From positions 39,115 through 103,114 of the forward strand of contig NZ_SJPV01000010.1 in NCBI RefSeq assembly GCF_007860135.1: 64,000 nt of DNA. Reading direction: 5' to 3'. Each line of letters opens with the position of its first letter. Position 1 is the first letter of the stretch. This stretch comes from Novipirellula artificiosorum. Its GTDB lineage: Bacteria; Planctomycetota; Planctomycetia; Pirellulales; Pirellulaceae. Below the pieces are notes generated by a model. The model worked only from the letters and a program-made list of their open reading frames with translations, made no database searches and was not told the origin of the DNA. The position numbers were made by a program, and so were the translations under genes. Shown here piece by piece: positions 17,668 to 27,040 of this stretch.

Positions 17668-18012
17668 AACGGCGCTTTCTTAGGGGGTTATCTCGACGAC
17701 CCTAACAATACACCTTGTCGGCTGCAGAGGAAACGAGATCGCATCACGCTGGGATCCAATCGTCACCATCAAGCAGATGTATCCCTGATGATGTGGGGCA
17801 TTGATGATTGGTCGGTTAGGAGACGAGTGCCGCAAGGTGGCGTGAAAGCCAATACCCAATAACTCACGGTTTTGGGCATGAAATGGTTGAACAATGCCAC
17901 AATCAACGCCAGTCGATGCAATAACTTGCAATGCGGAATTGATGTGTTATGCTTCAAGGAATGGTGAGTTTTCCAGCAAATCGCAGGGAAATAGCTTGGT
18001 GCGAGAAGTCGA
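17668..18012. other. Intergenic stretch beside the att-like tRNA fragment
   Basis: About 345 bases with no convincing gene. The bases directly left of 18013 do not form the 5' half of a tRNA, so the tRNA to the right is incomplete. Confidence 0.4.
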
Positions 18013-18054
18013 TTCACACCGCAGAGGTCACAGATTCGAATTCTGTATCGCCCA
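18013..18054 (+). other. 3' half of tRNA-Val(CAC): likely attachment site
   Basis: The bases read in order as the anticodon loop TTCACAC, anticodon-stem 3' strand CGCAG, variable loop AGGTC, T-stem ACAGA, T-loop TTCGAAT, T-stem TCTGT, acceptor 3' strand ATCGCCC and discriminator A. The 5' half is missing to the left. Tyrosine recombinases commonly integrate into tRNA 3' ends and leave such fragments; the adjacent integrase gene ends inside it. CAC gives valine, assuming the loop boundaries are right. Confidence 0.75.
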
Positions 18055-19429
18055 TCAAATAGTGGTTTCCTACGCTATCCTGAACTATGAAAACACCGCC
18101 TTTTGCGGTGTTTTCATAGTTCAGGGCGGAATTGCCCAAGTCCTCAATAGCGCCAGATTGGCCCGAAATGCAACCGCCAGTGCAACCGCGGTTGCATCCT
18201 GAATCCGCGTTGTGCCCTCGTTCTGAATCACGGGCCACGTTGTTTGGCTCGGAGGGGGTAGCGATGGTTTGTCCGTGCGGGTCTGATGCCGCCTTGAACG
18301 CTTCATCCGTTGCCATGGCATAAGACTTCATCGCAACGGGAATCGAGTTACCCACCCACCCCACAACGTCCTTTGCGGGGTAGCGAGCTAACAACTCCGT
18401 TTCGCGGCTGGCCCGCAAGTTCTGAAAAAGCTTCGGCCATGGGGTTATGCCGGCACGTTTTAAAATCAGCAGAAACGTGGACCGCAAATTCTGAGTGGAT
18501 TGCCGGTAGCGGTTGATTACAAATTCCGCTCCCTCTGGCGCCGCGTCCCATGCCACTTCTAAGTAGGGCCGTAATTCTGGGAAGATCGGGCAGACACGCA
18601 CCCCACCGGTTGAATGGTGTTCCGTCTTGCTCGCGTTAATGACCATGCGGCCGGCTGGCAAATCCACGTCCGACCATCGCAACGCGACCAGCTCGCTCGG
18701 ACAACGCATCGCACCATAGCGGGCTAACGCTAGGATTGTCTGCCACTCCAAGTCGGGGCAATACTCCATGCAGCTTTCGATGACACTTGCCTCAACGAAG
18801 AACTGCCTCTTTTCGTTTTCTTGGATTGCGCTCGGTAGCTTGGCAAAGGGGTCCGCCGGCATGTAGCCGCGTTCAACTGCTTCGGCGAAAAACTGCTTCG
18901 CGGTTGCCGTTCGACGTCTGACCGTATCTTCGGCCATGGTCTTTCTCTTTTTGTCCCGCCGGTTTCCTTTGGTCTTCAACCAAACACGCCACCGCTTTCC
19001 TTCCGCAAGCGTAATGTCCCGCAACAGTTTCTTGCGGCCGAAGAAGTCGATCAGATTCGCTTTCGCTTGCCGGTAACTGATTTTGCTTGAATCCTTGACG
19101 TCTTGACGCTCGCCGATGTATTCATCGATCCACTTTTCCAACGTCAAGACACGGGCAACACGTTTTGCGACTGATTCACACAGACCGCATCGAGCCAACT
19201 TGTTGCGCAAGTCGTCATCGATACCACTAAGCCAATCGGCCGTTGCCATTTCCGGCGGACACTTTTTCTTCACTCGGTCTAGCAGGTGTTCGACGTGCTC
19301 TTTCACTTCCTGTGCCCGCCACTCGGGAACGTCCCCAAGCCAGATCGTTCGGTTTCGCTTTTCCGCATCACGAAACTGCAGCCGATAGCCCTTGCGGCCT
19401 CGGTCATCTTCTAAGCGTAGACTTGCCAC
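18014..19429 (-). CDS. Tyrosine recombinase / integrase
   Basis: The 471-residue protein has an N-terminal SAM-like core-binding domain (about 115-225) and a catalytic domain (about 230-390). Catalytic elements are Arg in YGAMRCPSEL, the beta-strand Lys region (NASKTEHHS), FQNLRASRE (Gln where His is usual in the H-x-x-R box) and the nucleophile Tyr in AMKSYAM. The start is GTG. The last residues (GDTEFESVTSAV) are translated antisense through the tRNA-Val fragment, as in many element-borne integrases that sit on their att site. A strong hairpin lies inside the 3' end of the gene. It probably mobilised a former genomic island. Confidence 0.85.
   Translation of the reverse strand: MASLRLEDDRGRKGYRLQFRDAEKRNRTIWLGDVPEWRAQEVKEHVEHLLDRVKKKCPPEMATADWLSGIDDDLRNKLARCGLCESVAKRVARVLTLEKWIDEYIGERQDVKDSSKISYRQAKANLIDFFGRKKLLRDITLAEGKRWRVWLKTKGNRRDKKRKTMAEDTVRRRTATAKQFFAEAVERGYMPADPFAKLPSAIQENEKRQFFVEASVIESCMEYCPDLEWQTILALARYGAMRCPSELVALRWSDVDLPAGRMVINASKTEHHSTGGVRVCPIFPELRPYLEVAWDAAPEGAEFVINRYRQSTQNLRSTFLLILKRAGITPWPKLFQNLRASRETELLARYPAKDVVGWVGNSIPVAMKSYAMATDEAFKAASDPHGQTIATPSEPNNVARDSERGHNADSGCNRGCTGGCISGQSGAIEDLGNSALNYENTAKGGVFIVQDSVGNHYLMGDTEFESVTSAV
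18079..18125. terminator. Perfect inverted repeat inside the integrase 3' end
   Basis: CTGAACTATGAAAACACCGC (18080-18099) and its exact complement (18105-18124) flank a 5-base loop; one more pair extends the stem to 21 bp. The AAAACACCGC...GCGGTGTTTT core has the shape of a bidirectional intrinsic terminator. It is translated as NYENTAKGGVFIV in the integrase frame. Confidence 0.6.
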
Positions 19430-19955
19430 TCAATCTTCTCTCGCAGTTGACCCATCTGAGGAAAACACCATCTCCGGCCGGGATGGGACCGGCACTCAGC
19501 TGTATGCCAAGAGGCGGTTCAGTCATACTAACAAGGCAACACAGTTCGACTCGGGGCTTTCACCGCGACGAGTCGATATTTCTGCACGTCGCCGATATTT
19601 TGGCAACCGGACACTTCACCAGCGCGGTTTAACCAATGAAACACAAGAATCCGAGACAGCTTCCGAATCACGGGTCGGACGACCGCCCCATGCTTTCCCT
19701 TTTCACTTTCGTGGTCCTCGGTTTTCTTCTTGTTGACGTGGTTGGTAACCACGCAACCGCGGGTTGCATTGGCCGAAGTGTTCGTTCCAGTTCTTTCCCC
19801 ACGCTATTTTACAGAATTCGACTTTTTTCAGCCGAAGATTGCTTCGTCTTGCAAGATTCCGTTGGTTCGAGGAAAGAAAACGCTCGAACCTAAACCACCT
19901 TTTAAGGTACTGTTCTAAGAACACTCACTCAGCCACGAGATGTGTTCGGCGGATG
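19430..19955. other. Gene-poor region upstream of the integrase
   Basis: No gene is recognised in about 525 bases. A near-palindrome GCAACCGCGGGTTGC near 19757 resembles GCAACCGCGGTTGC at about 18183 inside the integrase gene; both could be recombinase or regulator sites. An excisionase gene was looked for and not found. Confidence 0.35.
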
Positions 19956-21803
19956 TTACTTGTCCTGAGCCCCGCCATCTTTGAGACGCATTTCAATCAC
20001 TTTGGCAACAACCGCGGCCTCGTCCGCCAAAGCCTCCCCCACAGCAAGGTCTTGGGCCAATTGCAGCATGGCCTTGCTCGGATAGCGTCCGATGACCTCA
20101 AGGACCAGTTCGCGTTCGGCATCACGCTGGGTCGCATTCCACCCTTCGCGACACATCGCGACGCGCTGCTCATCCGACATCTCTGGGCCGAACTGTCGCG
20201 GCAATCGCAAATACCCTCGGAGCGCTCTGACACGATAGGACGAATTCGGGTCGGTGGCCAAGTCGAGCAATACCGGACCCGCGTCGATCGACATCCACTC
20301 GCCCAGAACTCGAGTAGCAGCGTCCTGCATTTCCTCATCCTCTGACTTACCCATGCGGCCGATCGCGGCCAGCGCCTTCGTGCCTCCCACTTCCCCAAGC
20401 GTCTCCATGATCGTCACTCGGGCGTCGGTCGGTGCATCCTCCAACGCCTTTGCGAGTCGTTCGGCGCACGCTTCTCGATCGGCCATCCGTACTGACGCGG
20501 CTCGAAGCGCCTTCGCGGCAACCTGACCATCCTCGGCATGGACAGGTTCCAGCACCGTGTCAATCAGCACCGAAAGGTTCTCAAGTGAAGCAACCTCGCC
20601 CAGCGCTTTTAGCGCTGCGGCCCGAACTTCCGTACCGGAGTCGTTGACGGCTTTCAGAAGCGGTTCGATGACCTCGATTCTTCGTCGACCGACGAGTTCG
20701 ATCAGGGCGAGTCGCCGTTTGCCTTCCGCTTCGGCCAAGCTCTCTGTCAACAGAACGTTGACACCGTCGCCCGACAAAATCGACAGGGCGCCTCGAGCTG
20801 TCTCGCGAATATCGTCGTAGTCATCCGAGGCGAGGGTCAGCAATAAAGGCACGCAGGTTTCGTCTCCAAGGATGCCAAGCACTTCAATCGCCGACAAACG
20901 GACTGCAACCGGACCTTCCTGTGCGGCGCTGAGCATCGCTGGCAACGTCTCAGCGTCGCCACGATCGGCCAGGGCCAGAATCACCAAGGCTCGGAGATCG
21001 GCATCCAGATCGGCCAACCCGGAGAGTAACTCTTGGGAAACGCTTGAGGCGGTCAACTCGCGAGCGGCGGCCAGCGCTGCTTGCACCATCGCTCGATCAC
21101 CTGATTTCAATTGATTGAGCAAGAGCGGAACGCCCTCGGCGCCGCGTGAGAGAATCGCGCCGCGCGTTGCCTGGGCAACTCGACACTCGGGTACCTTGGC
21201 TGCGAGAACGATGTCGTAAAGTTCCGCAGCGAGGATTGCCTTGTCGTGGGCCATGAGCTTCTCCGCACATAGAATACAGGCATAGGCAACTTCGCTACGC
21301 ACCGGCTCGAAGTCCGCTTCCAGGGCCAAGACGAGAGCCTCGATTGCCTTGTCGCCTCCGATTCGCCCGAGCGTCTCAGCAGCGGCCGTCACTAGCTCGA
21401 CATCGTCGCTTCCCAGGAGTTTCGTCAACGCGCCAACCGCGGCTGCATCCTGGCGAACACCGATCGACCTGATCACGCCGATCCGTTGGCGTCCGTCCAG
21501 ACGCTCCAGCGATGCGCGCAGGGCTTCGTCGACCGACGGATCGGGAATCACCTCCAGCGCAATCCGAGCCCAGGCCGCCAGTTCTTCATCCTGTAGCAGC
21601 GCCGCGAGCGCGGGGACGCACTTGCCGGAACCGCAAAGTGCCAGTTTCTTGCATGCAATCGTCTTCTCGCCTCTCGGTGCATCCGAAGTGATCACGTCGA
21701 TCAGCGGCTTCTCATCTTCCGCAAACGAAAGAGTTGTTGCAGTCGCCTGATAGAGGATCGCCACACACATCAATACAAACCATGTGCATCGTAAACCGTT
21801 CAT
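19956..21803 (-). CDS. Exported HEAT-repeat protein
   Basis: The chosen ATG gives 615 residues starting MNGLRCTWFVLMCVAIL, a signal peptide ending near SFAED; a farther ATG at 21842 would add 13 charged residues. The rest is an array of HEAT/PBS-lyase-like repeats of about 31 residues (for example AAVGALTKLLGSDDVELVTA, ALKALGEVASLENLSVLIDT). Such alpha-solenoids are protein-binding scaffolds and no catalytic site is visible. The gene lies downstream of the Gfo/Idh/MocA gene on the same strand with a 69-base gap and may be co-transcribed. Confidence 0.8.
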   Translation of the reverse strand: MNGLRCTWFVLMCVAILYQATATTLSFAEDEKPLIDVITSDAPRGEKTIACKKLALCGSGKCVPALAALLQDEELAAWARIALEVIPDPSVDEALRASLERLDGRQRIGVIRSIGVRQDAAAVGALTKLLGSDDVELVTAAAETLGRIGGDKAIEALVLALEADFEPVRSEVAYACILCAEKLMAHDKAILAAELYDIVLAAKVPECRVAQATRGAILSRGAEGVPLLLNQLKSGDRAMVQAALAAARELTASSVSQELLSGLADLDADLRALVILALADRGDAETLPAMLSAAQEGPVAVRLSAIEVLGILGDETCVPLLLTLASDDYDDIRETARGALSILSGDGVNVLLTESLAEAEGKRRLALIELVGRRRIEVIEPLLKAVNDSGTEVRAAALKALGEVASLENLSVLIDTVLEPVHAEDGQVAAKALRAASVRMADREACAERLAKALEDAPTDARVTIMETLGEVGGTKALAAIGRMGKSEDEEMQDAATRVLGEWMSIDAGPVLLDLATDPNSSYRVRALRGYLRLPRQFGPEMSDEQRVAMCREGWNATQRDAERELVLEVIGRYPSKAMLQLAQDLAVGEALADEAAVVAKVIEMRLKDGGAQDK

Positions 21804-21872
21804 GAGTCTTTCTCGAATCGAATCAGGTATTTCTTTTTCCAACGTCGTCGCTTTCTCGCGTCCCAGACAGCG

Positions 21873-23312
21873 TTATCCACGGCTCGCTCGCGACAGCAAG
21901 CGATTGGCGGCGGAATCGTGCGGGAACTTTTCGGCCGCAGGATTCCATGTCAACGAACGTCCCAGCTGATAGGCGACAATCGTCAAGTGACCGAGCGTCG
22001 CCGCACGATGCCCTAGCTCCGCATCCGTGCTTGGGCGTTGTCGAGTGCGGATGCAGTGCAGCCAATTTGCCTGATGGTTGTTTCCTTCCCTGGCTGGCTC
22101 GCGTTGATTCACGGGGAGGCCCTCCATCATCTCTCTAGGGCCGCCCTCGATCGGTCCGCCTGTTGTCATTGATGTAATCCATCCCTTTTCTCCCACGAAG
22201 ACGCCGCCGAAATTTCCGGCCAAGCGGGCCGAGTCAGGTACAGCCTGGTAAAGCCGTTTGACGTCCTGCCAGTCTTCAATCAGATGCAGCAACGTTCCGT
22301 TGGCGTAGCGACAGGTCAGCGTCGGATAGGGTCCGTCATTGGGGTGAAGTAACTCAACCGGTCCACTGCGTTCCATCCCCAACGCATACTGAATGATGTC
22401 CGCAGCATGTGAATGGTATCCAGTCGAAGCGCCCACCCCGAACTCTCGGCAGAACGACCAAGGAACGACTCCCGGCTTTGGATTCGTGTGAAACAAACGG
22501 TTGTAGCCATGCCACGGGGCAGGACCTACCCAACGGTTCCAGTCTAACCCCTCGGGGACGGGCTCCGCTGGCAACGAGACATCCAACGGTACGTAGGAAC
22601 GACTTGCCGCCTCGAGGTCCAGAAACTCGCGATAGGGCTGAAAACGCCGATTCCTCAAGTAGCCCGCCATGTTTCGCCAAAGCGTAAACACCGATTTGAC
22701 CTTTCCCAAACCGCCATTGCGTACGAAGTTACAGACTTCCCGGATCGCAGGAATTGAGCGGTACTGCGTCCCGGTCTGGAAAATCCGGTTGCACCGCCTG
22801 ACCGCTTCCTCCAACACGCGTCCCTCGCGGACCGTCATTGAAACCGGTTTTTCGCAGTAGATGTCTTTACCTGCCTTTGCAGCATCGATGGCCATAGGAG
22901 TGTGCCAATGGTCCGGCGTGACAATCACGACCGCGTCGATGTCGTCCCTGGCCAAAACGTCCTGGTAATCGTTGTAGATATCGGGGCTGGAATTCCCTTC
23001 GGTCTGCGAGACGGCGGCCTGCGTGGCAATGAGACGCATTCGATCTACGTCACAAAGGGCAACCAATTCGACGGAGGGGTCGCTACTCAAACGGCGCACA
23101 TGCCCCTGTCCCATCGTGCCAAGCCCGATCTGCGCCACGGTGATCCGATTGCTTGGTGGCGTTTGTCCCAGTCCCCCCCAAGCCGACGCTGGAATCAGAG
23201 AAGGCAGGGTCAACGCGCCTGCTGCGCCGGTCGCCTTTTGCATAAACCCGCGGCGGTTGAGATCGCGGCCATCGCCCGTCGTCTCACGGCTATTCGCTGT
23301 TGTGGATTTCAT
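21873..23312 (-). CDS. Tat-exported Gfo/Idh/MocA-family oxidoreductase
   Basis: The protein (479 aa) has a twin-arginine signal (LNRRGFMQKATGAAG). The Rossmann fold begins with VAQIGLGTMGQGH; the family Lys-Pro motif is CEKPVS, following TPDHWH. The C-terminal domain has GASTGYHSHAADIIQYALG and the Trp/Asp blocks of sugar-type family members. These enzymes use NAD(P) to oxidise or reduce sugars or related compounds; export with bound cofactor is typical in planctomycetes. The ATG at 23312 is chosen because the frame before it has no family resemblance. Confidence 0.85.
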   Translation of the reverse strand: MKSTTANSRETTGDGRDLNRRGFMQKATGAAGALTLPSLIPASAWGGLGQTPPSNRITVAQIGLGTMGQGHVRRLSSDPSVELVALCDVDRMRLIATQAAVSQTEGNSSPDIYNDYQDVLARDDIDAVVIVTPDHWHTPMAIDAAKAGKDIYCEKPVSMTVREGRVLEEAVRRCNRIFQTGTQYRSIPAIREVCNFVRNGGLGKVKSVFTLWRNMAGYLRNRRFQPYREFLDLEAASRSYVPLDVSLPAEPVPEGLDWNRWVGPAPWHGYNRLFHTNPKPGVVPWSFCREFGVGASTGYHSHAADIIQYALGMERSGPVELLHPNDGPYPTLTCRYANGTLLHLIEDWQDVKRLYQAVPDSARLAGNFGGVFVGEKGWITSMTTGGPIEGGPREMMEGLPVNQREPAREGNNHQANWLHCIRTRQRPSTDAELGHRAATLGHLTIVAYQLGRSLTWNPAAEKFPHDSAANRLLSRASRG

Positions 23313-23379
23313 AGAGTGAACCTTTTTTGTAGTTCGTTGCTGGCAGTTAGCTTGCACCGTTTTGACTGGAAACAGACTA

Positions 23380-23463
23380 CGCACGTTGGAGTCGTAGGCT
23401 TTAGCCGATTTTCTCATCGATGGGCGGTAAAGAATCGGCTTAAGCCTACTACTCCAACGTGCG
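23380..23463. repeat. Long inverted repeat, planctomycete-type intergenic hairpin
   Basis: Two 31-base arms (23380-23410 and 23433-23463) are complementary at 29 positions, with a 22-base loop. The arm begins CGCACGTTGGAGT and contains GTAGGCTT. It lies between two same-strand genes and includes the last codons of the ThuA gene. I recall this arm as a widely dispersed repeat in Rhodopirellula-like genomes; it could act as terminator or MITE-like element. Confidence 0.65.
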
Positions 23464-25260
23464 CTGACTAATCATCCGGGCTAGTTCCTGCGTCGTTTCA
23501 TTGAAGAAACGCACGCATTGCTTGACTTCGGGAATCGAATCATACCAGTCGTAGGAGTACTCCAAGCCGAACATCTTGGGCTCGACGCCTTGCCGGTGAA
23601 GTTCCTTGAGGAACGCCTTGGTCTTGCCAGCCCCCGAACCCCAAGGCACATCGTGACCTTCGGAGGTAAGAGCATCGAGGTCATGCAATTGCACAACGAA
23701 CAGCCGCGAACCGATCGTTTTGACCGCGGCCACGGGATCGATTCCAGATCGCAACCAATAACCGACATCGGCGCATACGCCGATGTGCGGTCCGCGTCCG
23801 TCACAGACATTCATGACCGCCTCGGGGCTCCAGTAATGAGGCGAAGCCTTTTGGTCGTGGTTGTGGATGGCAAGGTCGATGTCGTACGCTTCGCAAAATC
23901 GTTCAATCATGTCCAGCGATTCTAGCGGCGGTTCCGAGATGAGCGTTTCAACGCCCATCTTTCGGGCGAACTCGAAGACCTCACGACAGCCCTCCTCGTC
24001 GCCGGGAATCTTCGCGTAGAAACTGGTCAGCATACGCACGCCTGCGTCGTCCAGCTTCAATCGAATCGCCTTTAACTCGTCGTCGTTAAGCTTCGCATCA
24101 AACGGTTTGTCGATATCACTGCTGACCTTCTGAAAGCTCAAGCCGCCCAAGTAAGGCAGCCCCAATTGCTCGGTCTTCTCGATGGTCTCGAACAAGGTGT
24201 AACGGTAAAACGTGTAGGCCGTCACGCCCAACCGCCATCCGAGCTTCTCCTGAGCGGAAATCGTCGGAGTCAAACGGTCGCTTGGGATGGTCGAAGCGGG
24301 GAGGTCTCCCAGTACGAACTGAGTCGCAGAGAGATAGAATTTCAACATCTGTGGATCGCGAAAGACCTCTGGGTTGTGCGCGATCGTGCAATAGAACACG
24401 CGGCCTCGCCCGTAGTTGCGTATCCATGCGAGCGCGTAGTCGTTGTCTTCGCGCTCTTGCTTCCAGCGACTCTCCTTCGGCGTGAGGTCGGTTCTGTCGA
24501 CATCGATGCTGAAGAGCACACGAAGGCGGTCACGTGAATAGGGACCGTGAACGCGAAAAAACTCGTCACGGTACTCGAATCCTTCCGCCGGGAAGACGCG
24601 AACGAGCGGATGGTCCGGTGAGTCGACCTTGGCGAAGACGCGTTCGTCAAATTCACGATGCCGTGCGCCGCGTGCGCCCAGCATGACGCCAAATTCCGGC
24701 CAGTCTTCCACTGCGCCCGGCCACTTGGTAAACGCCACGGTCGTTCCGTGGACTCCCATCAATCCACCGCCAGCATAGACAAATTCGACAAGGTTCCGAC
24801 GCAACTGCGAATCCTCGAATAGGTTTCCTACCGTGTTATTCAAGAAGACCGCGTCGAAACGCGACAGGCTTTCGCGACGAAACACCTCCGGATCACGGCT
24901 GAGCACAATCTCGAATGCTCCGGTCCTTTTGCCCATTTGCTCAAATGCGTAGTTGGCGTGGAAGCGCGACGGATGTCCGGGATAGCCCACGTTGACATCA
25001 AAAATCAACAGTTTACGAACCTTGGCGGGAGTCGCGGGCGCCTCCGTGGGTACTGCGGTATCGATTGCCGCGATGGCGACTGCGTCCAGTTCCGCGGAAG
25101 AGATGACACGTTGCTGAGCCTCCTCCGCTTCTCTCTGGTATCGTTTCTGATCGCTGGCGCTGGCTTCCGAATTCGCTTGTGCGCAAGCTCGTCCCGGCAT
25201 GCAGGAAACAGCAGCTGCGCCGAGCATGATCGAAAAGACGACTCGAAAAATACGTTTCAT
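23449..25260 (-). CDS. Exported ThuA-like / xylose-isomerase-like TIM barrel fusion
   Basis: The protein (603 aa) starts at the ATG of MKRIFRVVFSIMLGAAAVSC, with AAAGGA six bases upstream. After a signal peptide and a short coiled region, residues about 110-330 form a ThuA-like domain (trehalose utilisation type, class I GATase-like fold; GGGLMGVHG, EDNDYALAWIRNYGRGRVFY). Residues about 350-600 form an AP2Ec/xylose-isomerase-like TIM barrel with metal-ligand candidates (IHNHDQ, GVCADVGYW, VQLHDLD, GLEYSYDWY). Such proteins are expected to act on sugars or sugar acids. The 3' end overlaps the inverted repeat. The same strand carries the sulfatase upstream. Confidence 0.8.
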   Translation of the reverse strand: MKRIFRVVFSIMLGAAAVSCMPGRACAQANSEASASDQKRYQREAEEAQQRVISSAELDAVAIAAIDTAVPTEAPATPAKVRKLLIFDVNVGYPGHPSRFHANYAFEQMGKRTGAFEIVLSRDPEVFRRESLSRFDAVFLNNTVGNLFEDSQLRRNLVEFVYAGGGLMGVHGTTVAFTKWPGAVEDWPEFGVMLGARGARHREFDERVFAKVDSPDHPLVRVFPAEGFEYRDEFFRVHGPYSRDRLRVLFSIDVDRTDLTPKESRWKQEREDNDYALAWIRNYGRGRVFYCTIAHNPEVFRDPQMLKFYLSATQFVLGDLPASTIPSDRLTPTISAQEKLGWRLGVTAYTFYRYTLFETIEKTEQLGLPYLGGLSFQKVSSDIDKPFDAKLNDDELKAIRLKLDDAGVRMLTSFYAKIPGDEEGCREVFEFARKMGVETLISEPPLESLDMIERFCEAYDIDLAIHNHDQKASPHYWSPEAVMNVCDGRGPHIGVCADVGYWLRSGIDPVAAVKTIGSRLFVVQLHDLDALTSEGHDVPWGSGAGKTKAFLKELHRQGVEPKMFGLEYSYDWYDSIPEVKQCVRFFNETTQELARMISQRTLE

Positions 25261-25322
25261 GATTGGTCCTTTTTTGAAGCTCTGCCAGAGAAATTCAATC
25301 GAATGCTTCACGCCGACGGAGC

Positions 25323-26717
25323 TCACCGGGCCTCTTGACCAAGTCGCTCGCATCGGGCTCTCATGTCCGTCAGAACGTCGGTGTGTGCAGGCACACTCGC
25401 GAGATTGCGTTGCTCACCCGGATCGCGAGTCAAATCGAATAACTGTTCGTACGGCGGATCGTGCTCTGTATAGCGGATGTACTTCCATCGCTCGGTTCTC
25501 ACCCCTTCACTCTTGGCAATCGGACGGCGGGGGCGTTTCGTATTATACGTATGCTCGTAGAACCACTCCCTCCGTCCCTCGATCGCCGCATCACGTAGGA
25601 AGGGGGCAAAATCGCGTCCCTGCATCACAGAGGGAACTTCGACGCTTCCCATCGACAGCAGAGTGGGAGCGATGTCGATATTTAGCACCATCTGCTCTCG
25701 CCTGGTCCCGCGCAGTTCATGCGGTAGGCGAGGGTCGCAGACAATGAGCGGGACGCGTATCGACTCTTCGTACATGAGCCACTTGCCGGTCAGTCCGTGG
25801 TCGCCGCGCAACGCACCATGATCGGATGTGAAGATGACGATCGTGTTATCGTCCATGCCCAGTTCTTTCAGAGTCGCCATGATGCGACCCACGGCGGCAT
25901 CCATGCCCGTGATCAAGCGATAACAGATTCGAGCCTTTTGAAGAAGTTCTTGATCAGCGTTGCTGGGCCATTCACCGTTGCCATTGAGAGATTCTCTAAG
26001 GAACTCGGGATGGGCCTCGAAGTTTTTTCGGGTGTAGCTTGCGGGCGAAGGAATCTCCGTATCCCGATACGGGTCGGGTGTTTCCGGATCGAAGAAACCG
26101 AACGGCCCGTGCGGCGTCTTGAAGCTGATCGACAAACAGAACGGTTGGCTGCTCGGGGTTGTCCGCAAGAACTCAATCGCCTTGTCGGCCAATAGCGTCG
26201 TGAGAAAACGATCTTCCCCGTCGACCTTCTGGCGGAAGCTGATCGATTGGGGAAAACCAAACCAGAAATCGAACTTGTCCTCCGGCAGCGACAGTCGGCG
26301 AAGCCCGTTTGACGGGTTACCAATCGCCATCTTGCCTAGAAAACCGGTGCGATACCCCGAATTCCGCAGAAGCACCGGATACGACGCATCCATGGCTTCC
26401 GACGAAAGCGGCGTAGAAAATTCGACGATCTTGTGACGACGCATATGCTGCCCCGTCAAGATCGAGGCCCGACTGGAACAGCAGATGGCGGTCGTGACAA
26501 AGGCGTTGTTGAAGATCACACCGTTGCTGGCGAGCTGATCGAGATTTGGCGTCTGAATGATCTGGTTGCCCATGCAACCCAAGTCGTCGAATCGCTGATC
26601 GTCGGTCAGCAGGAAGAGAATGTTCGGTCGGGGTTGCTCGTCGGCGAGAACGAAACCGGAAACGAATTGCGTTACAAGCACCACGCAAAGCAGCAGGAGA
26701 ATTCGTCTGAGCGTCAT
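25323..26717 (-). CDS. Secreted sulfatase
   Basis: The 464-residue protein has a signal peptide (RRILLLLCVVLVTQFVSGFVLA). The formylglycine motif is C-C-S-S-R with Cys79 as the residue expected to be converted, preceded by the metal-binding Asp pair (LLTDDQRFDD). Further sulfatase blocks are LTGQHMRRHK, GKMAIGN, IVIFTSDHGALRGDHG and GKWLMYEESIRVPL. It should hydrolyse sulfate esters, in this setting probably from polysaccharides. Length is normal for the family. The downstream ThuA/TIM barrel gene follows after 62 bases, suggesting an operon. Confidence 0.9.
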   Translation of the reverse strand: MTLRRILLLLCVVLVTQFVSGFVLADEQPRPNILFLLTDDQRFDDLGCMGNQIIQTPNLDQLASNGVIFNNAFVTTAICCSSRASILTGQHMRRHKIVEFSTPLSSEAMDASYPVLLRNSGYRTGFLGKMAIGNPSNGLRRLSLPEDKFDFWFGFPQSISFRQKVDGEDRFLTTLLADKAIEFLRTTPSSQPFCLSISFKTPHGPFGFFDPETPDPYRDTEIPSPASYTRKNFEAHPEFLRESLNGNGEWPSNADQELLQKARICYRLITGMDAAVGRIMATLKELGMDDNTIVIFTSDHGALRGDHGLTGKWLMYEESIRVPLIVCDPRLPHELRGTRREQMVLNIDIAPTLLSMGSVEVPSVMQGRDFAPFLRDAAIEGRREWFYEHTYNTKRPRRPIAKSEGVRTERWKYIRYTEHDPPYEQLFDLTRDPGEQRNLASVPAHTDVLTDMRARCERLGQEAR

Positions 26718-26812
26718 AGCATCACTTACCTGTCAAAGGCCTTGATCGAAACCTCGTCTGATTGTAGCGAATTCGAATCCCTGTTTGTTGCGAGAAAGAG
26801 CTTTTCAGCCGA

Positions 26813-27040
26813 TCACCGCAAGCGACGATGATGTTGGGGATCACTCGGATCATAGGTGCCATCAGTATCTGAAAGTAGCGTCTGATCGATCGCACACAAC
26901 TCCAACAACGCATGCCAGTCTTTGCCAGACCGTGATAGCCGACTCATCTCCAGACCGAGCACCATCCCCACTGAGTCATGTGCGACGACTTTCTGGCACT
27001 CGGTAAAATCTCGTAGGCCTTCCCGCCAGTCATGGTCATC
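26813..27040 (-). pseudogene. Fragment of a large serine recombinase
   Basis: The minus-strand frame encodes DHDWREGLRDFTECQKVVA, then GMVLGLEMSRLSRSGKDWHA and DGTYDPSDP, which match the resolvase-type catalytic domain of serine recombinases (the E-x-S-R-L-S-R and D-G-x-Y-D-P blocks). The nucleophilic Ser region and the DNA-binding C-terminus are missing, and stop codons bound the fragment at both ends. Confidence 0.65.

Noticed and set aside
17960..18054. Complete tRNA gene
   Set aside because: The bases before 18013 cannot pair to form acceptor, D-arm or anticodon 5' strand, so only the 3' half is present.
19430..19955. Excisionase or other small gene upstream of the integrase
   Set aside because: None of the short frames has an HTH pattern or a ribosome binding site.
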